From Clostridiaceae bacterium (GTDB lineage: Bacteria > Bacillota > Clostridia > Tissierellales > Sporanaerobacteraceae): a DNA stretch of 64,000 nucleotides. Numbering within the stretch: position 1 is the first letter of the stretch; every line of letters begins with the position of its first letter. Shown in pieces: positions 1 through 9,357 of this stretch. Position numbers and translations under genes: made by a program. Below the pieces are notes generated by a model. The model did not search any database and was not told where the DNA came from. It saw only the letters and a program-made list of their open reading frames with translations. The stretch spans positions 164,620 to 228,619 of the forward strand of contig JAHXQP010000009.1 of NCBI GenBank assembly GCA_019391515.1. The letters run 5' to 3'.

Positions 1-811
1 TTATATTTAAATTACCCATATCAGTTTTTAATTCAATTTTATATTCTCCATTTCCAACGATACCTTTTACATTGGTTCTACTATCATTATCTATAGGAAA
101 ATCACATTCTATATTACCTAAAGATACTGAAGCATCAAGAGAAAAATCAGAAGCTTCAGGAATAGTTATTTTAACATTACCAGCATTAGTATTAGCAGAT
201 ATGTTGCTTCTAAGTTCATCGAGATTTATTTTAATATTACCAGCATTTGTAGAAGTTTCGATATTAGTTGCTAAGGCATTATTTAAAATAATATTTCCTG
301 CATGGGAAGTTAAAGTTAAGTTATCTATTTTTATTTCTGAAGCATTTATATTTCCAGCAGATAGTTTTCCTTCTATATCATTTTTATAGTTTTTTGGTAA
401 ATATATATCTAATGTTAGACTGGAATTTTTTATATGATTAAAATTTTTAATATGAGCAGTAACTACAATTTTTCCCATTTTTTTTTCTGTTTTAAGCATA
501 GGGGTATTATTTTTTGATATATTTCCATGATAGTGAATTTTTATATCTTCCCTGTCCTCAGAAATTATATTTAAGTTTCCCATATGAGAGTCAATATATA
601 TACTATTTATGCCATTCATTTTTATTGTTTTTTCTTCATTTATCTCTGTCCCATCTTTAAAGTTTTTATTGTTTTTATTAACAAAGAATCCAAAGGGCTT
701 CATAGACTTAATATTTAAATATTCATTATTTAAATTTAGATTTAAAAATCCAATACCGAATGACACAAGGGTTATACCTAATAGTATGAAAACTATTTTT
801 TTTATTTTCAC
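1..811 (-). CDS. DUF4097-like putative adhesin / beta-strand repeat protein (partial, runs off the window start)
   Basis: Reverse complement from GTG at 811 reads VKIKKIVFILLGITLVSFGIGFLNLNLNNEYLNIK...; repeated NAGNI/SAGNI-type motifs typical of DUF4097. Sits downstream of DUF1700 and PadR genes. Absent from the ORF track because it is open at the window edge. Confidence 0.8.
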   Translation of the reverse strand, partial: MKIKKIVFILLGITLVSFGIGFLNLNLNNEYLNIKSMKPFGFFVNKNNKNFKDGTEINEEKTIKMNGINSIYIDSHMGNLNIISEDREDIKIHYHGNISKNNTPMLKTEKKMGKIVVTAHIKNFNHIKNSSLTLDIYLPKNYKNDIEGKLSAGNINASEIKIDNLTLTSHAGNIILNNALATNIETSTNAGNIKINLDELRSNISANTNAGNVKITIPEASDFSLDASVSLGNIECDFPIDNDSRTNVKGIVGNGEYKIELKTDMGNLNI

Positions 812-822
812 AGTATCATCTC

Positions 823-1404
823 CTATTTTGTAATAATATCAATATTCCATCTAATATATTTTATAATAAGTTTATATATAAATTTAGTTGCATAAATACT
901 TCCAATAAGGGCTAATAATCCTAATGAAGTTAAGCCTATTCCAAAAGCAATAGATGTAATAGAGGAAGCTCCAAAATCAATAAGAAAGTAGCTATCCAGG
1001 TTTAATCCAATTGTAGAAAATATAAGTCCAATTCCTCCAGCGGTAAATCCAATAGACATCCCATATAATCCGATAAGTAAACCAATTATTCCAATAAACG
1101 GGCCTAGTACTATTATTAGATTGAAAAATCCCAATGCTATAGACATGATTATAATTTTAAGTAAGTTCTTAGGTGGAGAATCCTTCTCATTTTGATTAGA
1201 TTTTAATGAGTTTTTAAACATTTTAGCTATATTTCTAGGATCCCCTAATTCTTCTGAAATTTCTTCTTCAGTTTTTCCCCTAGAAATACCTACACGAAAA
1301 TGTTCTTTATAATCATATATTATATCTTCTATTTCATTTTCAGGAAGATCTTGAAGATAAAATTTTAAATTATTAATATATTCTTTTCTATTCATTAAAA
1401 TCAC
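823..1404 (-). CDS. DUF1700 / HAAS-domain membrane protein
   Basis: N-terminal [33 protein letters not shown] plus TM helices; PadR-adjacent. Confidence 0.85.
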   Translation of the reverse strand: MILMNRKEYINNLKFYLQDLPENEIEDIIYDYKEHFRVGISRGKTEEEISEELGDPRNIAKMFKNSLKSNQNEKDSPPKNLLKIIIMSIALGFFNLIIVLGPFIGIIGLLIGLYGMSIGFTAGGIGLIFSTIGLNLDSYFLIDFGASSITSIAFGIGLTSLGLLALIGSIYATKFIYKLIIKYIRWNIDIITK

Positions 1405-1708
1405 CCCCTATAATTTTATTTACACCTTCAACAAAAGAATTCCATTCTTCCACTAGATTCATATAAGTTTTTCTACCCTCATTAGTTATTTTATAATATT
1501 TTCTTGGAGGTCCTTCTTGAGATTCTTTCAAATAAGTACTAACTAGACCTTCTTTTTTCAACCTTCTCAAAAGAGGATATATAGTGCCTTCAGAGATATA
1601 TATATATTTTGATATTTGTTCTACAAGTTGATAACCATAGCAATCATAGTTTAAAAGCATAGATAATACACAAAGTTCAAGAACTCCTTTTTTAAATTGA
1701 ATATTCAT
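1388..1708 (-). CDS. PadR family transcriptional regulator
   Basis: [50 protein letters not shown]: PadR winged-helix signature. Confidence 0.92.
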   Translation of the reverse strand: MNIQFKKGVLELCVLSMLLNYDCYGYQLVEQISKYIYISEGTIYPLLRRLKKEGLVSTYLKESQEGPPRKYYKITNEGRKTYMNLVEEWNSFVEGVNKIIGGDFNE

Positions 1709-1783
1709 TTATATGATCCTTTCTATTAATATAATAGCTATATTATATATTACATTACCTTATAATACAAGGTAGTGAAATAA

Positions 1784-1815
1784 AAAACTTACCAGCATAT
1801 ATACTGGTAAGTTTT
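1784..1815 (-). terminator. Intrinsic terminator-like hairpin downstream of rodA-like gene
   Basis: AAAACTTACCAG-catatata-CTGGTAAGTTTT, 12 bp perfect stem. Confidence 0.7.
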
Positions 1816-1840
1816 AATATATAAAATCATTATGGATATC

Positions 1841-2947
1841 TTAAAATTTTAATCCTTCTTTTTTCATGCCTACACTCAAGGCGATACCTATACAAATCAT
1901 ATTTACTAAAAGAGAAGTTCCTCCATAGCTTACAAAAGGAAGGGGTATCCCTGTAATAGGCATAAGGCCTATAGCCATGCCAATATTTTGCCATACATGA
2001 ATAGATATCATAGCACTAATGCCGATAACTATAAGAGAGCCAAAATCATTCTCTGTTTCTTTAGCAATTTTTATAAGTCTATATAACAGGATGAAGTAAA
2101 GAGATAATAATGTTAATCCTCCCATAAGACCTAGTTCCTCTCCAACAACAGCAAATATAAGATCGGTTTGTTTTTCAGGTAGATATCCAAATTGAGTTTG
2201 AACACCTTTAAATAACCCTCTTCCAAATAATTTTCCCGAACCTACTGCAATAATTGTTTGCATAGCTTGATATCCGGAAGCACTAGTGTCATGTTCTGGG
2301 TTTAAAAAGACAAGGATTCGATTTTTTCGAATACCATCTAATGAAAACCAGATTATAGGTAAACTTATTATACCTATAATTAGAGCATATCCAAAATATT
2401 TTAAATTAAGTCCTGCAGAAAATAACATTGCTACTATAAAAAACATAAATACAGCTGCTGTTCCATAGTCAGGTTGCAGAATAATAAGTCCAATAGGAAT
2501 AGCTGCAAATAATAATACTTTTAGAAGAACAAAAGGATTATTTATATTGTTCTTATTTTTATCAACTATTTTAGCAAAAGAAATAATAACCCCTATTTTG
2601 ACTATTTCAGAAGGTTGAAATTGAAAACTACCTATTTTAAACCATCTTCTAGCGCCCCAATTTTCATCTCCAGTTCCAAATATAAGAACTGCCATAAGCA
2701 AAATATTGGAAAAAACATATATAGGAATATATAACTTTTCCAATATTCTATAGTCAAATGAAGAGATGAAAAAAATTGCTAAGATACCAATACCTATCGT
2801 TATGGTTTGTACTTTTATAAAACGGGAGTTTTCATAACTAGCTGTAGCACTCATTATTATAATGAGGCCAAAGGCACATAGTAGCATTACAGATGTAAAT
2901 AAGACAAGATCAAATTTCTTAAAGAAATTTTTCTTAAAACTCATCAT
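1841..2947 (-). CDS. rodA: FtsW/RodA/SpoVE family (RodA-like peptidoglycan polymerase), copy 2
   Basis: SEDS signatures: GARRWFKIGSFQFQPSEIVKIG, LQPDYGTA, PEKQTDLIFAVVGEELG, PLPFVSYGGTSLL. Confidence 0.9.
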   Translation of the reverse strand: MMSFKKNFFKKFDLVLFTSVMLLCAFGLIIIMSATASYENSRFIKVQTITIGIGILAIFFISSFDYRILEKLYIPIYVFSNILLMAVLIFGTGDENWGARRWFKIGSFQFQPSEIVKIGVIISFAKIVDKNKNNINNPFVLLKVLLFAAIPIGLIILQPDYGTAAVFMFFIVAMLFSAGLNLKYFGYALIIGIISLPIIWFSLDGIRKNRILVFLNPEHDTSASGYQAMQTIIAVGSGKLFGRGLFKGVQTQFGYLPEKQTDLIFAVVGEELGLMGGLTLLSLYFILLYRLIKIAKETENDFGSLIVIGISAMISIHVWQNIGMAIGLMPITGIPLPFVSYGGTSLLVNMICIGIALSVGMKKEGLKF

Positions 2948-3078
2948 ATCTATGACTCCTTTTTAAAGTTTTCAAGGCTCATTATATCATATTTTGAGTT
3001 CAAATGTGGAACAGATGGTTAAAAAAGGTGTAGGATATAATTATTTGGATAATAAAAGAGATGCTCATTGTGAGCATC

Positions 3079-4185
3079 TTAAAATTTTAATCCTTCTTTT
3101 TTCATACCAACACTTAAAGCGATACCTATACAAATCATATTCACTAAAAGGAATGTTCCTCCATAGCTTATGAAAGGAAGTGGAATACCAGTAATAGGCA
3201 TAAGTCCAATAGTCATAGCTATGTTTTCCCATATGTGAATTCCTAACATGGCAGCTATTCCGACAACCATGAGAGAGCCAAATGTATCTTTTGTTTCTTT
3301 AGCGATTTTAATTAACCTATATAGCATTAAAAAATATAATGTAAATAAAATAAGTCCACCTATGAGGCCTAACTCTTCCCCAATAACAGCGAATATAAGA
3401 TCTGTATGTTTTTCAGGTATATATCCAAACTGGGTTTGAACTCCCTTAAATAATCCACGGCCATGAAGTTTGCCTGAACCTACAGCAATTTTTGCTTGCA
3501 TAGCTTGATAACCAGAATCACTAGTATCATGTTCTGGATCTAGAAAATTTAGTATCCTTTTTCTTTGATAACCATCGAATGAAAACCAAAGAATAGGTAA
3601 ACTTATAATTCCAATTAGTATAGCATATCCAAAATAACGTAGTTTTAAGCCTGCTGCAAATAACATTACAAATACAAAAAACACAAATACTACAGCTGTT
3701 CCAAAGTCAGGTTGTATAGCTATAAGTCCAATAGGTACACCAGCAAATAATAGTACTTTTAAAAGAACAAAAGGTTGATTTATAGTTTTTTTATTTTTAT
3801 CTATCATCTTTGCAACGGAAATTATAACAGCAATTTTTGCTAATTCAGCAGGTTGAAAAGCAAATCCTCCTATGCTAAGCCAACTTCTAGCGCCCCAATC
3901 TTTATCACCAGTGCCAAAGATAAGCACTGCTAAAAGTAAAAGGTTACAAAAAATATATATAGGAATATAAAAATTTCCAAGTATTTTATAGTCAATTAAT
4001 GATAGAATTATTATAGTTATTAATCCAAGTATTGTAGCGATAATTTGAACTTTTATAAGTCGAGGTCTATTCAAACTTGCAGTAGAACTCATAACCATTA
4101 TTATTCCATATATACAAAGTAGTGCAACAGTTGTGAAAAGTACAAAATCGAATCTTTTAAAAAATTTTTTCTTTAAATCTATCAT
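3079..4185 (-). CDS. rodA: FtsW/RodA/SpoVE family (RodA-like peptidoglycan polymerase), copy 1
   Basis: Same length (368 aa) and collinear with the neighbouring copy; GARSWLSIGGFAFQPAELAKI, PEKHTDLIFAVIGEELG. Confidence 0.9.
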   Translation of the reverse strand: MIDLKKKFFKRFDFVLFTTVALLCIYGIIMVMSSTASLNRPRLIKVQIIATILGLITIIILSLIDYKILGNFYIPIYIFCNLLLLAVLIFGTGDKDWGARSWLSIGGFAFQPAELAKIAVIISVAKMIDKNKKTINQPFVLLKVLLFAGVPIGLIAIQPDFGTAVVFVFFVFVMLFAAGLKLRYFGYAILIGIISLPILWFSFDGYQRKRILNFLDPEHDTSDSGYQAMQAKIAVGSGKLHGRGLFKGVQTQFGYIPEKHTDLIFAVIGEELGLIGGLILFTLYFLMLYRLIKIAKETKDTFGSLMVVGIAAMLGIHIWENIAMTIGLMPITGIPLPFISYGGTFLLVNMICIGIALSVGMKKEGLKF

Positions 4186-4320
4186 ATAAATAGCTCCTTT
4201 TTTAAGATTTATAAAGATAATTATATCATATTTATATTATATTTGAATATAGAACAAACAGTTAAATTATACTCACTTTATGATATCATATATAATGATA
4301 GTAAATAAAGGAGTGATTCA

Positions 4321-5151
4321 ATGTATATAGGTTGTCACCTATCTATTGCAGAAGGATATGAAAAAATGGCTAAATCAGCCTTAAGTATAGATGCAAATAC
4401 ATATCAGTTTTTTTCTAGGAATCCAAGAGGTTATTCTTCTAAAAAAATAGATATGGAAGATATATCAAGGATGAAAAAAATACTAGATGAAAATAACTTT
4501 GGTCCATTACTTGCCCATGCTCCCTATATTTTAAATTTAGGTTCTCATAAAGATAGAACTTACGGAATGGCAAAAGGAATATTAAAAGAGGATTATGAAA
4601 AAATGGATTATATGTCTATCCCATATTTTACATTTCATCCAGGAAATCATTTGGGGAAAGGACCAGAATATGGAGTTAAAAGAATAGCAGATGCATTAAA
4701 TGAAATAATAACTGGAAATGAAAATACAATGCTTTTACTTGAAACTATGTCTGGGAAAGGTACGGAGTTAGGACATACCTTTGAAGAGATTAGAGATATT
4801 ATAGATGGGGTTAAATATAGTGAGTTAGTTGGAGTTTGTTTAGATACTTGTCATATTTATTCAGCTGGTTATGACATAGTAAATGATTTAGATGGAGTAT
4901 TAGAAGAATTTGATAATATTGTAGGAATAGATAAACTAAAATGTATTCATTTAAATGATAGTATGATGGAATTTAATAGTAGAAAGGATAGACATGCTAA
5001 AATAGGGGAAGGAACTATAGGATTAGATGCTATAGAAAAAATTATAACCCATCCTCAATTAAATGAATTACCTTTTTATCTAGAAACACCTAATGACTTA
5101 GAAGGACATAGAAAGGAAATAAGATTATTAAGGAAATTAGTTAAATATTAG
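4321..5151 (+). CDS. nfo: Deoxyribonuclease IV (endonuclease IV)
   Basis: MYIGCHLSIAEGYEKMAKSA..., GVCLDTCHIYSAGYD, HLNDSM, HAKIGEGTIG, ETPN: AP endonuclease family 2. Confidence 0.95.
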   Translation: MYIGCHLSIAEGYEKMAKSALSIDANTYQFFSRNPRGYSSKKIDMEDISRMKKILDENNFGPLLAHAPYILNLGSHKDRTYGMAKGILKEDYEKMDYMSIPYFTFHPGNHLGKGPEYGVKRIADALNEIITGNENTMLLLETMSGKGTELGHTFEEIRDIIDGVKYSELVGVCLDTCHIYSAGYDIVNDLDGVLEEFDNIVGIDKLKCIHLNDSMMEFNSRKDRHAKIGEGTIGLDAIEKIITHPQLNELPFYLETPNDLEGHRKEIRLLRKLVKY

Positions 5152-5212
5152 AGAATATTTATTTAAGTATGGTATACTATCAATAGTAGAGAGTGTAGTT
5201 GGAGGGATGAAA

Positions 5213-5695
5213 ATGACCAACGAAGAATTTCAAAAGATTGTATTAGAAGAATTAAAAGGATTAAAGGAAGAAGTAATTGGGACAAAAGAAGATGTAGGAG
5301 AATTAAAAGGACTAAAGGAAGAAGTAATTGAGATAAAAGAAGATGTAGGAGAATTAAAAGGACTAAAGGAAGAAGTAATTGAGATAAAAGAAGATGTAGG
5401 AGAATTAAAGGGACTAAAGGAAGAAGTAATTGAGATAAAAGAAAATGTAGGAGAATTAAAAGGACTAAAGGAAAAAGTAATTGAATTAAAAGAAGAAATA
5501 GTTGAACTAAAAGAAAAGACAGATAAAATGGATAAAAAAATAGATGCAATAAATGAACAGACAGCATGGTTAACAGAATTTAGAGAAGAAGCTGACAAAA
5601 ATATTATAAAATCGCAAGAGGACAATAGGAGATTAAAAGAGATAGTAGGAAGACATGAAATAGAAATAAAATCCTTGCAAGAAAAAATTGGATAA
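5213..5695 (+). CDS. Coiled-coil repeat protein with 17-aa tandem repeats
   Basis: RBS ggaggg; ELKGLKEEVIEIKEDVG repeated about 4-5 times; KMDKKIDAINEQTAWLTEF C-terminal coil. Alternative start at 5207. Confidence 0.8.
   Translation: MTNEEFQKIVLEELKGLKEEVIGTKEDVGELKGLKEEVIEIKEDVGELKGLKEEVIEIKEDVGELKGLKEEVIEIKENVGELKGLKEKVIELKEEIVELKEKTDKMDKKIDAINEQTAWLTEFREEADKNIIKSQEDNRRLKEIVGRHEIEIKSLQEKIG
5249..5503 (+). repeat. In-frame 51-bp tandem repeat, about 5 units
   Basis: Units at 5249, 5300, 5351, 5402 and 5453 (last diverged); units 2 and 3 identical at the DNA level (gaattaaaaggactaaaggaagaagtaattgagataaaagaagatgtagga). Confidence 0.95.
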
Positions 5696-5697
5696 CT

Positions 5698-5725
5698 AAA
5701 AAGAACTCTTTAAAGGGTTCTTTTT
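5698..5725. terminator. Bidirectional terminator-like palindrome
   Basis: AAAAAGAACTCTTT/AAAGGGTTCTTTTT, no loop spacer, one G-U; between convergent genes. Confidence 0.8.
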
Positions 5726-5729
5726 TATT

Positions 5730-6443
5730 TTACCATAAATTATCATCTGAGAAATTTTCAATGGCTGTAATAGTTTTTTGCTCGAAATCTGGGTATTTAT
5801 TTTCTATATATTTTACTAGATTACCTATTTCACTTCGTTTATTTTTAACATCCTGAGGACATTCCCCTTTTCCTAAAGGGAGGTTTTCATCATTAACAAT
5901 CTTTTCGATTATATCTTCTTCTACATATATAAGGGGTCTTATAAGATGTAAATCATGTTTTTCATTATAGGATATAGGTTTAAAGGTATCTAATTTTCCA
6001 GTATATATAAGATTTAATAAAAAGGTTATAACTAAATCTGTTTTATGATGACCTAAGGCAATTTTATTAGTACCAACTTCTTTAGCAATTCTAGCTATAG
6101 CCCCTCTTTTCATCTTGGAACAAAGATAACAAGGACTTTTCTTATCTTCAAATATCTTATCTATAATATCTATATTTTCATAAATATATAGAATGTTGTT
6201 TTCAACTAAAAAATTTTTTGTACTTTCCATATCTACTCTAAGACCTATATCTATATGTAGTCCTATGATATCAAAATTTAAATATGAGTTTTCCCTCAAA
6301 AGCATTAGGGAATATAAGAGAAATATACTATCTTTTCCTCCAGAAAGTCCAACTAATATCTTATCTCTACTTTCTATCATATTATAGTTTTCTACTGCCA
6401 TTCTTATATTATTTAAGAAAAATTTATTGTACCATTTTTTCAT
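5730..6443 (-). CDS. TtcA-family tRNA 2-thiolation PP-loop ATPase
   Basis: VGLSGGKDSIFLLYSL PP-loop; SPCYLCSKMKRG; GHHKTDLVITFLLNL. Confidence 0.85.
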   Translation of the reverse strand: MKKWYNKFFLNNIRMAVENYNMIESRDKILVGLSGGKDSIFLLYSLMLLRENSYLNFDIIGLHIDIGLRVDMESTKNFLVENNILYIYENIDIIDKIFEDKKSPCYLCSKMKRGAIARIAKEVGTNKIALGHHKTDLVITFLLNLIYTGKLDTFKPISYNEKHDLHLIRPLIYVEEDIIEKIVNDENLPLGKGECPQDVKNKRSEIGNLVKYIENKYPDFEQKTITAIENFSDDNLW

Positions 6444-6575
6444 AAAATACCTCCAAGAATATTAAAATACAGATATTATTTAAATTATATACTTTAATAG
6501 TGTAAACTTCAATTTATAAGGTTTTTAAATGTTGTATAATATAATTAGATAAAAACATTATTATGGAGGGTAGAT

Positions 6576-7277
6576 ATGAACGATCAAATAAATATTTTAT
6601 TAATAGAAGACGATGAATCTCTAAATAGAGGTATTAGTTTTAAACTAGAAAAAGAAGGATTTAATGTATTTTCAGCAGATTGTCTTAAAGAAGGTAAAGA
6701 AATATTTAATGAACAAGAAATAGATTTAATAGTGCTAGATGTAGGGCTACCTGATGGGAATGGTTTTCAGTTTTGTAGAGAAATAAGGAAAATATCAGAT
6801 GTTTTTATTATATTCTTAACGGCTTGTGTAGGGGAAGTAGATATAGTTACAGGTTATGATTTAGGAGCTGATGATTATATTACCAAACCTTTTAGTTTAA
6901 TGGTACTTGTATCTAAAGTTAACGCAGTTTTGAGAAGAAAATTTAATGATCAAGAAGCTAAAAAAATTCAATGTGAAGACATAGTTTATTATCCTAAAAC
7001 TATGAAAGTATATGTAAAGGGAAAAGAAATATCTTTATCTAAAACAGAATTTAAATTATTTAAATATTTTATAGACAATCCTCAACAAGTAATTACCAAA
7101 GAACAGTTTTTTAGTAAGTTATGGGATATGGAGGGAGACTTTTTAGATGAAAGTGCTCTCCCAGTAAATATTAGAAGACTTAGAGAAAAAATTGAAGATA
7201 ATCCTTCAGAACCTAAATATATAAAAAATATCAGAGGTATAGGATATATTTGGACTAAGAGGTGTTTTAAAGAATGA
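6576..7277 (+). CDS. OmpR-family response regulator
   Basis: LIEDDESLNRG, LVLDVGLPDGNG, GADDYITKPF, winged helix C-terminus (RGIGYIW). Confidence 0.95.
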   Translation: MNDQINILLIEDDESLNRGISFKLEKEGFNVFSADCLKEGKEIFNEQEIDLIVLDVGLPDGNGFQFCREIRKISDVFIIFLTACVGEVDIVTGYDLGADDYITKPFSLMVLVSKVNAVLRRKFNDQEAKKIQCEDIVYYPKTMKVYVKGKEISLSKTEFKLFKYFIDNPQQVITKEQFFSKLWDMEGDFLDESALPVNIRRLREKIEDNPSEPKYIKNIRGIGYIWTKRCFKE

Positions 7278-8359
7278 TACTTAAAAAAGATCCCATAGTT
7301 AAACAAGCTTTTATTATTTTATTAATAAGTCTAGTCTTTATATTTTCATTAACCATTTTAAATAATTATTTTTTTGTAAAACAGTTGCAAAGTTACAATA
7401 TAAAAATAAATGAAAGTTTAATTTCTAAATTTATATTTAAGAGTACAGTTGTTATAGCTCTAGTTATTATATTAAATATTGTTTTATTTATCCGTGTATT
7501 AAAATATATAATGAAAAAATTAGAGAAAGTATCCTTTGACATAGATAGGATTATGGATGGAGATTATTCTACTATATCAAATATTGATGAGGAAGGAATA
7601 TTATCACGACTAGAATCCCAATTTTGTCAAATGTCTAGAAGATTGCAGTTAAGTATAGATAGTATAAATATTGAGAAAGAGGAAGTAAAATCTTTAGTAA
7701 CTGATATTTCACATCAGATTAGGACACCGCTAGCTTCTATAAAAATGTTTAATTCTTTATTGATTGAAGGAGGACTGACTAAAGGAGAAAAGGAAGAATT
7801 TTTAGAAAGAGTAAAAAATGAAGTGGAAAAACTTGAATGGTTGGCTAATTCTCTAGTTAAAATCTCTACGACAGAATCGGGCATGATACAGATAAAAAAA
7901 GAGAAAGAAGATGTTAAACAAACTATATTGGAAGCGGTTAATGGAGTATATTTAGAAGCATTAGAAAAAAATATAGATATAAATATGAGCAATTTAGAAA
8001 GCATTTATGTATATCATGACTTTAGGTGGACTAAAGAAGCAATATTTAATATTCTTGACAATGCTGTCAAATATACAGATGAAAATGGACAGATAAATAT
8101 TTCTATGGAAAAGTTAGAAACTTATATAAAAATAGATATAGAAGATAATGGTATAGGAATTCCATCAAAGAATATAGAGAAAATTTTTGATAGATTTTAT
8201 AGAGGTGATTCAGAAAAAGTAAAAAAAGCTGAGGGCTCAGGAATAGGATTATACCTTGCTAGAAATATATTAGAAGAACAAGGTGGAGGATTGATAGTAT
8301 CCTCTGAAGAAGGACAAGGAAGTAAATTTACCATATTGATAACATTACAAAATTATTAG
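7274..8359 (+). CDS. Sensor histidine kinase
   Basis: Two TM helices, HAMP-like region, DISHQIRTPLASI H-box, NILDNAVKYT, GSGIGLYLARNI; 4-nt overlap with the regulator gene. Confidence 0.94.
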   Translation: MILKKDPIVKQAFIILLISLVFIFSLTILNNYFFVKQLQSYNIKINESLISKFIFKSTVVIALVIILNIVLFIRVLKYIMKKLEKVSFDIDRIMDGDYSTISNIDEEGILSRLESQFCQMSRRLQLSIDSINIEKEEVKSLVTDISHQIRTPLASIKMFNSLLIEGGLTKGEKEEFLERVKNEVEKLEWLANSLVKISTTESGMIQIKKEKEDVKQTILEAVNGVYLEALEKNIDINMSNLESIYVYHDFRWTKEAIFNILDNAVKYTDENGQINISMEKLETYIKIDIEDNGIGIPSKNIEKIFDRFYRGDSEKVKKAEGSGIGLYLARNILEEQGGGLIVSSEEGQGSKFTILITLQNY

Positions 8360-8481
8360 TAAATAAAGTAGTAATTATATGCTATAGTCGATGGTGGTAG
8401 AAAATATAAAAATTTAATATAGGATTTTATGAAATGAAAAAATTATTAAAAAATATACAAGTGAAGATGTTTACAAAACTC

Positions 8482-8515
8482 AGGACAGAGAACAATTCTT
8501 TGTCTTGTTTTTTAT
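8482..8515 (+). terminator. Terminator downstream of the two-component genes
   Basis: aggacagagaa-ca-attctttgtctt followed by gttttttatatt. Confidence 0.65.
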
Positions 8516-8552
8516 ATTATAATAATGGAAAATTAACTCAATATAATTAATA

Positions 8553-8594
8553 AAATTACAAAACTGTCAACAAGATTAAATTGTTTTGTAATTT
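8553..8594. promoter_or_regulatory. Perfect 12-bp inverted repeat overlapping a putative promoter for the ABC genes
   Basis: AAATTACAAAAC (8553-8564) / GTTTTGTAATTT (8583-8594); embedded ctgtca-17 nt-TGTAAT promoter-like elements (8564-8569, 8587-8592). Confidence 0.5.
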
Positions 8595-8673
8595 AGAGGT
8601 GGTATTCTGTTATTGTAGTGTTAAATATATTGCTATATTTGCCACTAGACTCATATACAAGGGAGGATTAATT

Positions 8674-9357
8674 GTGAAAATATTGGAAACAAAATCACTG
8701 AAAAAGTATTATGGAAAAGGTGATAATTTAGTAAAAGCTGTAGATGGAGTAGACTTATCTATAGAGGAAGGGAAGTTTGTAGCAATAGTAGGTTCTTCTG
8801 GTTCAGGTAAGACCACATTGCTCCATATGATAGGGGGATTAGATAGGCCAACTGAAGGAAAAGTATTTATAGACAATAAGGATATCCATTCAATGGATGA
8901 TGAAAGTTTGGCCATATTTAGAAGGAGAAAAGTGGGATTTGTTTTTCAAACATATAACTTAATTCCAGTATTAAATGTATGGGAAAATATAACTTTACCT
9001 ATAGAATTTGATTTAAAAACTGTAGACAATGAATTCATAGAAGAATTGATGAGAACGTTAAATATCTATGATAAGAAAAATGCCCTTCCAAATCAACTAT
9101 CAGGAGGACAACAACAAAGGGTGGCCATAGCTAGAGCATTAGCTACTAGACCAGCTATAGTTCTTGCAGATGAGCCAACAGGAAATCTTGATTCTAAAAC
9201 CAGTTTAGAAGTAATAAATCTTTTAAAACAATCTGTAAGAAAATATCATCAAACATTAGTTATGATAACCCATGATGAAAAACTAGCTCAAATGGCTAAT
9301 AGGATAGTGAGAATTGAAGATGGCAAGCTCCTTAATAGGGAGGGAGAACCTTGTTAA
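8674..9357 (+). CDS. ABC transporter ATP-binding protein (MacB/LolD-like)
   Basis: Walker A GSSGSGKTTLLH, LSGGQQQRVAIARAL, Walker B VLADEPTG. Start GTG 8674 preceded by gggagg; the track start at 8581 is upstream. Confidence 0.93.
   Translation: MKILETKSLKKYYGKGDNLVKAVDGVDLSIEEGKFVAIVGSSGSGKTTLLHMIGGLDRPTEGKVFIDNKDIHSMDDESLAIFRRRKVGFVFQTYNLIPVLNVWENITLPIEFDLKTVDNEFIEELMRTLNIYDKKNALPNQLSGGQQQRVAIARALATRPAIVLADEPTGNLDSKTSLEVINLLKQSVRKYHQTLVMITHDEKLAQMANRIVRIEDGKLLNREGEPC

Noticed and set aside
72-833. Forward ORFs 72-389 and 609-833
   Set aside because: The minus strand encodes a continuous DUF4097-like protein in a consistent operon; forward ORFs are antisense artefacts.
5249-5503. Possible CRISPR-like array
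   Set aside because: Repeat units are contiguous with no spacers and encode protein in frame; no cas genes.
5163-5625. Two long antisense ORFs (5163-5567 and 5230-5625) with Leu/Ser-rich repeats
   Set aside because: They are mirror translations of the 51-bp repeat in the sense coiled-coil gene; no RBS, biased composition.
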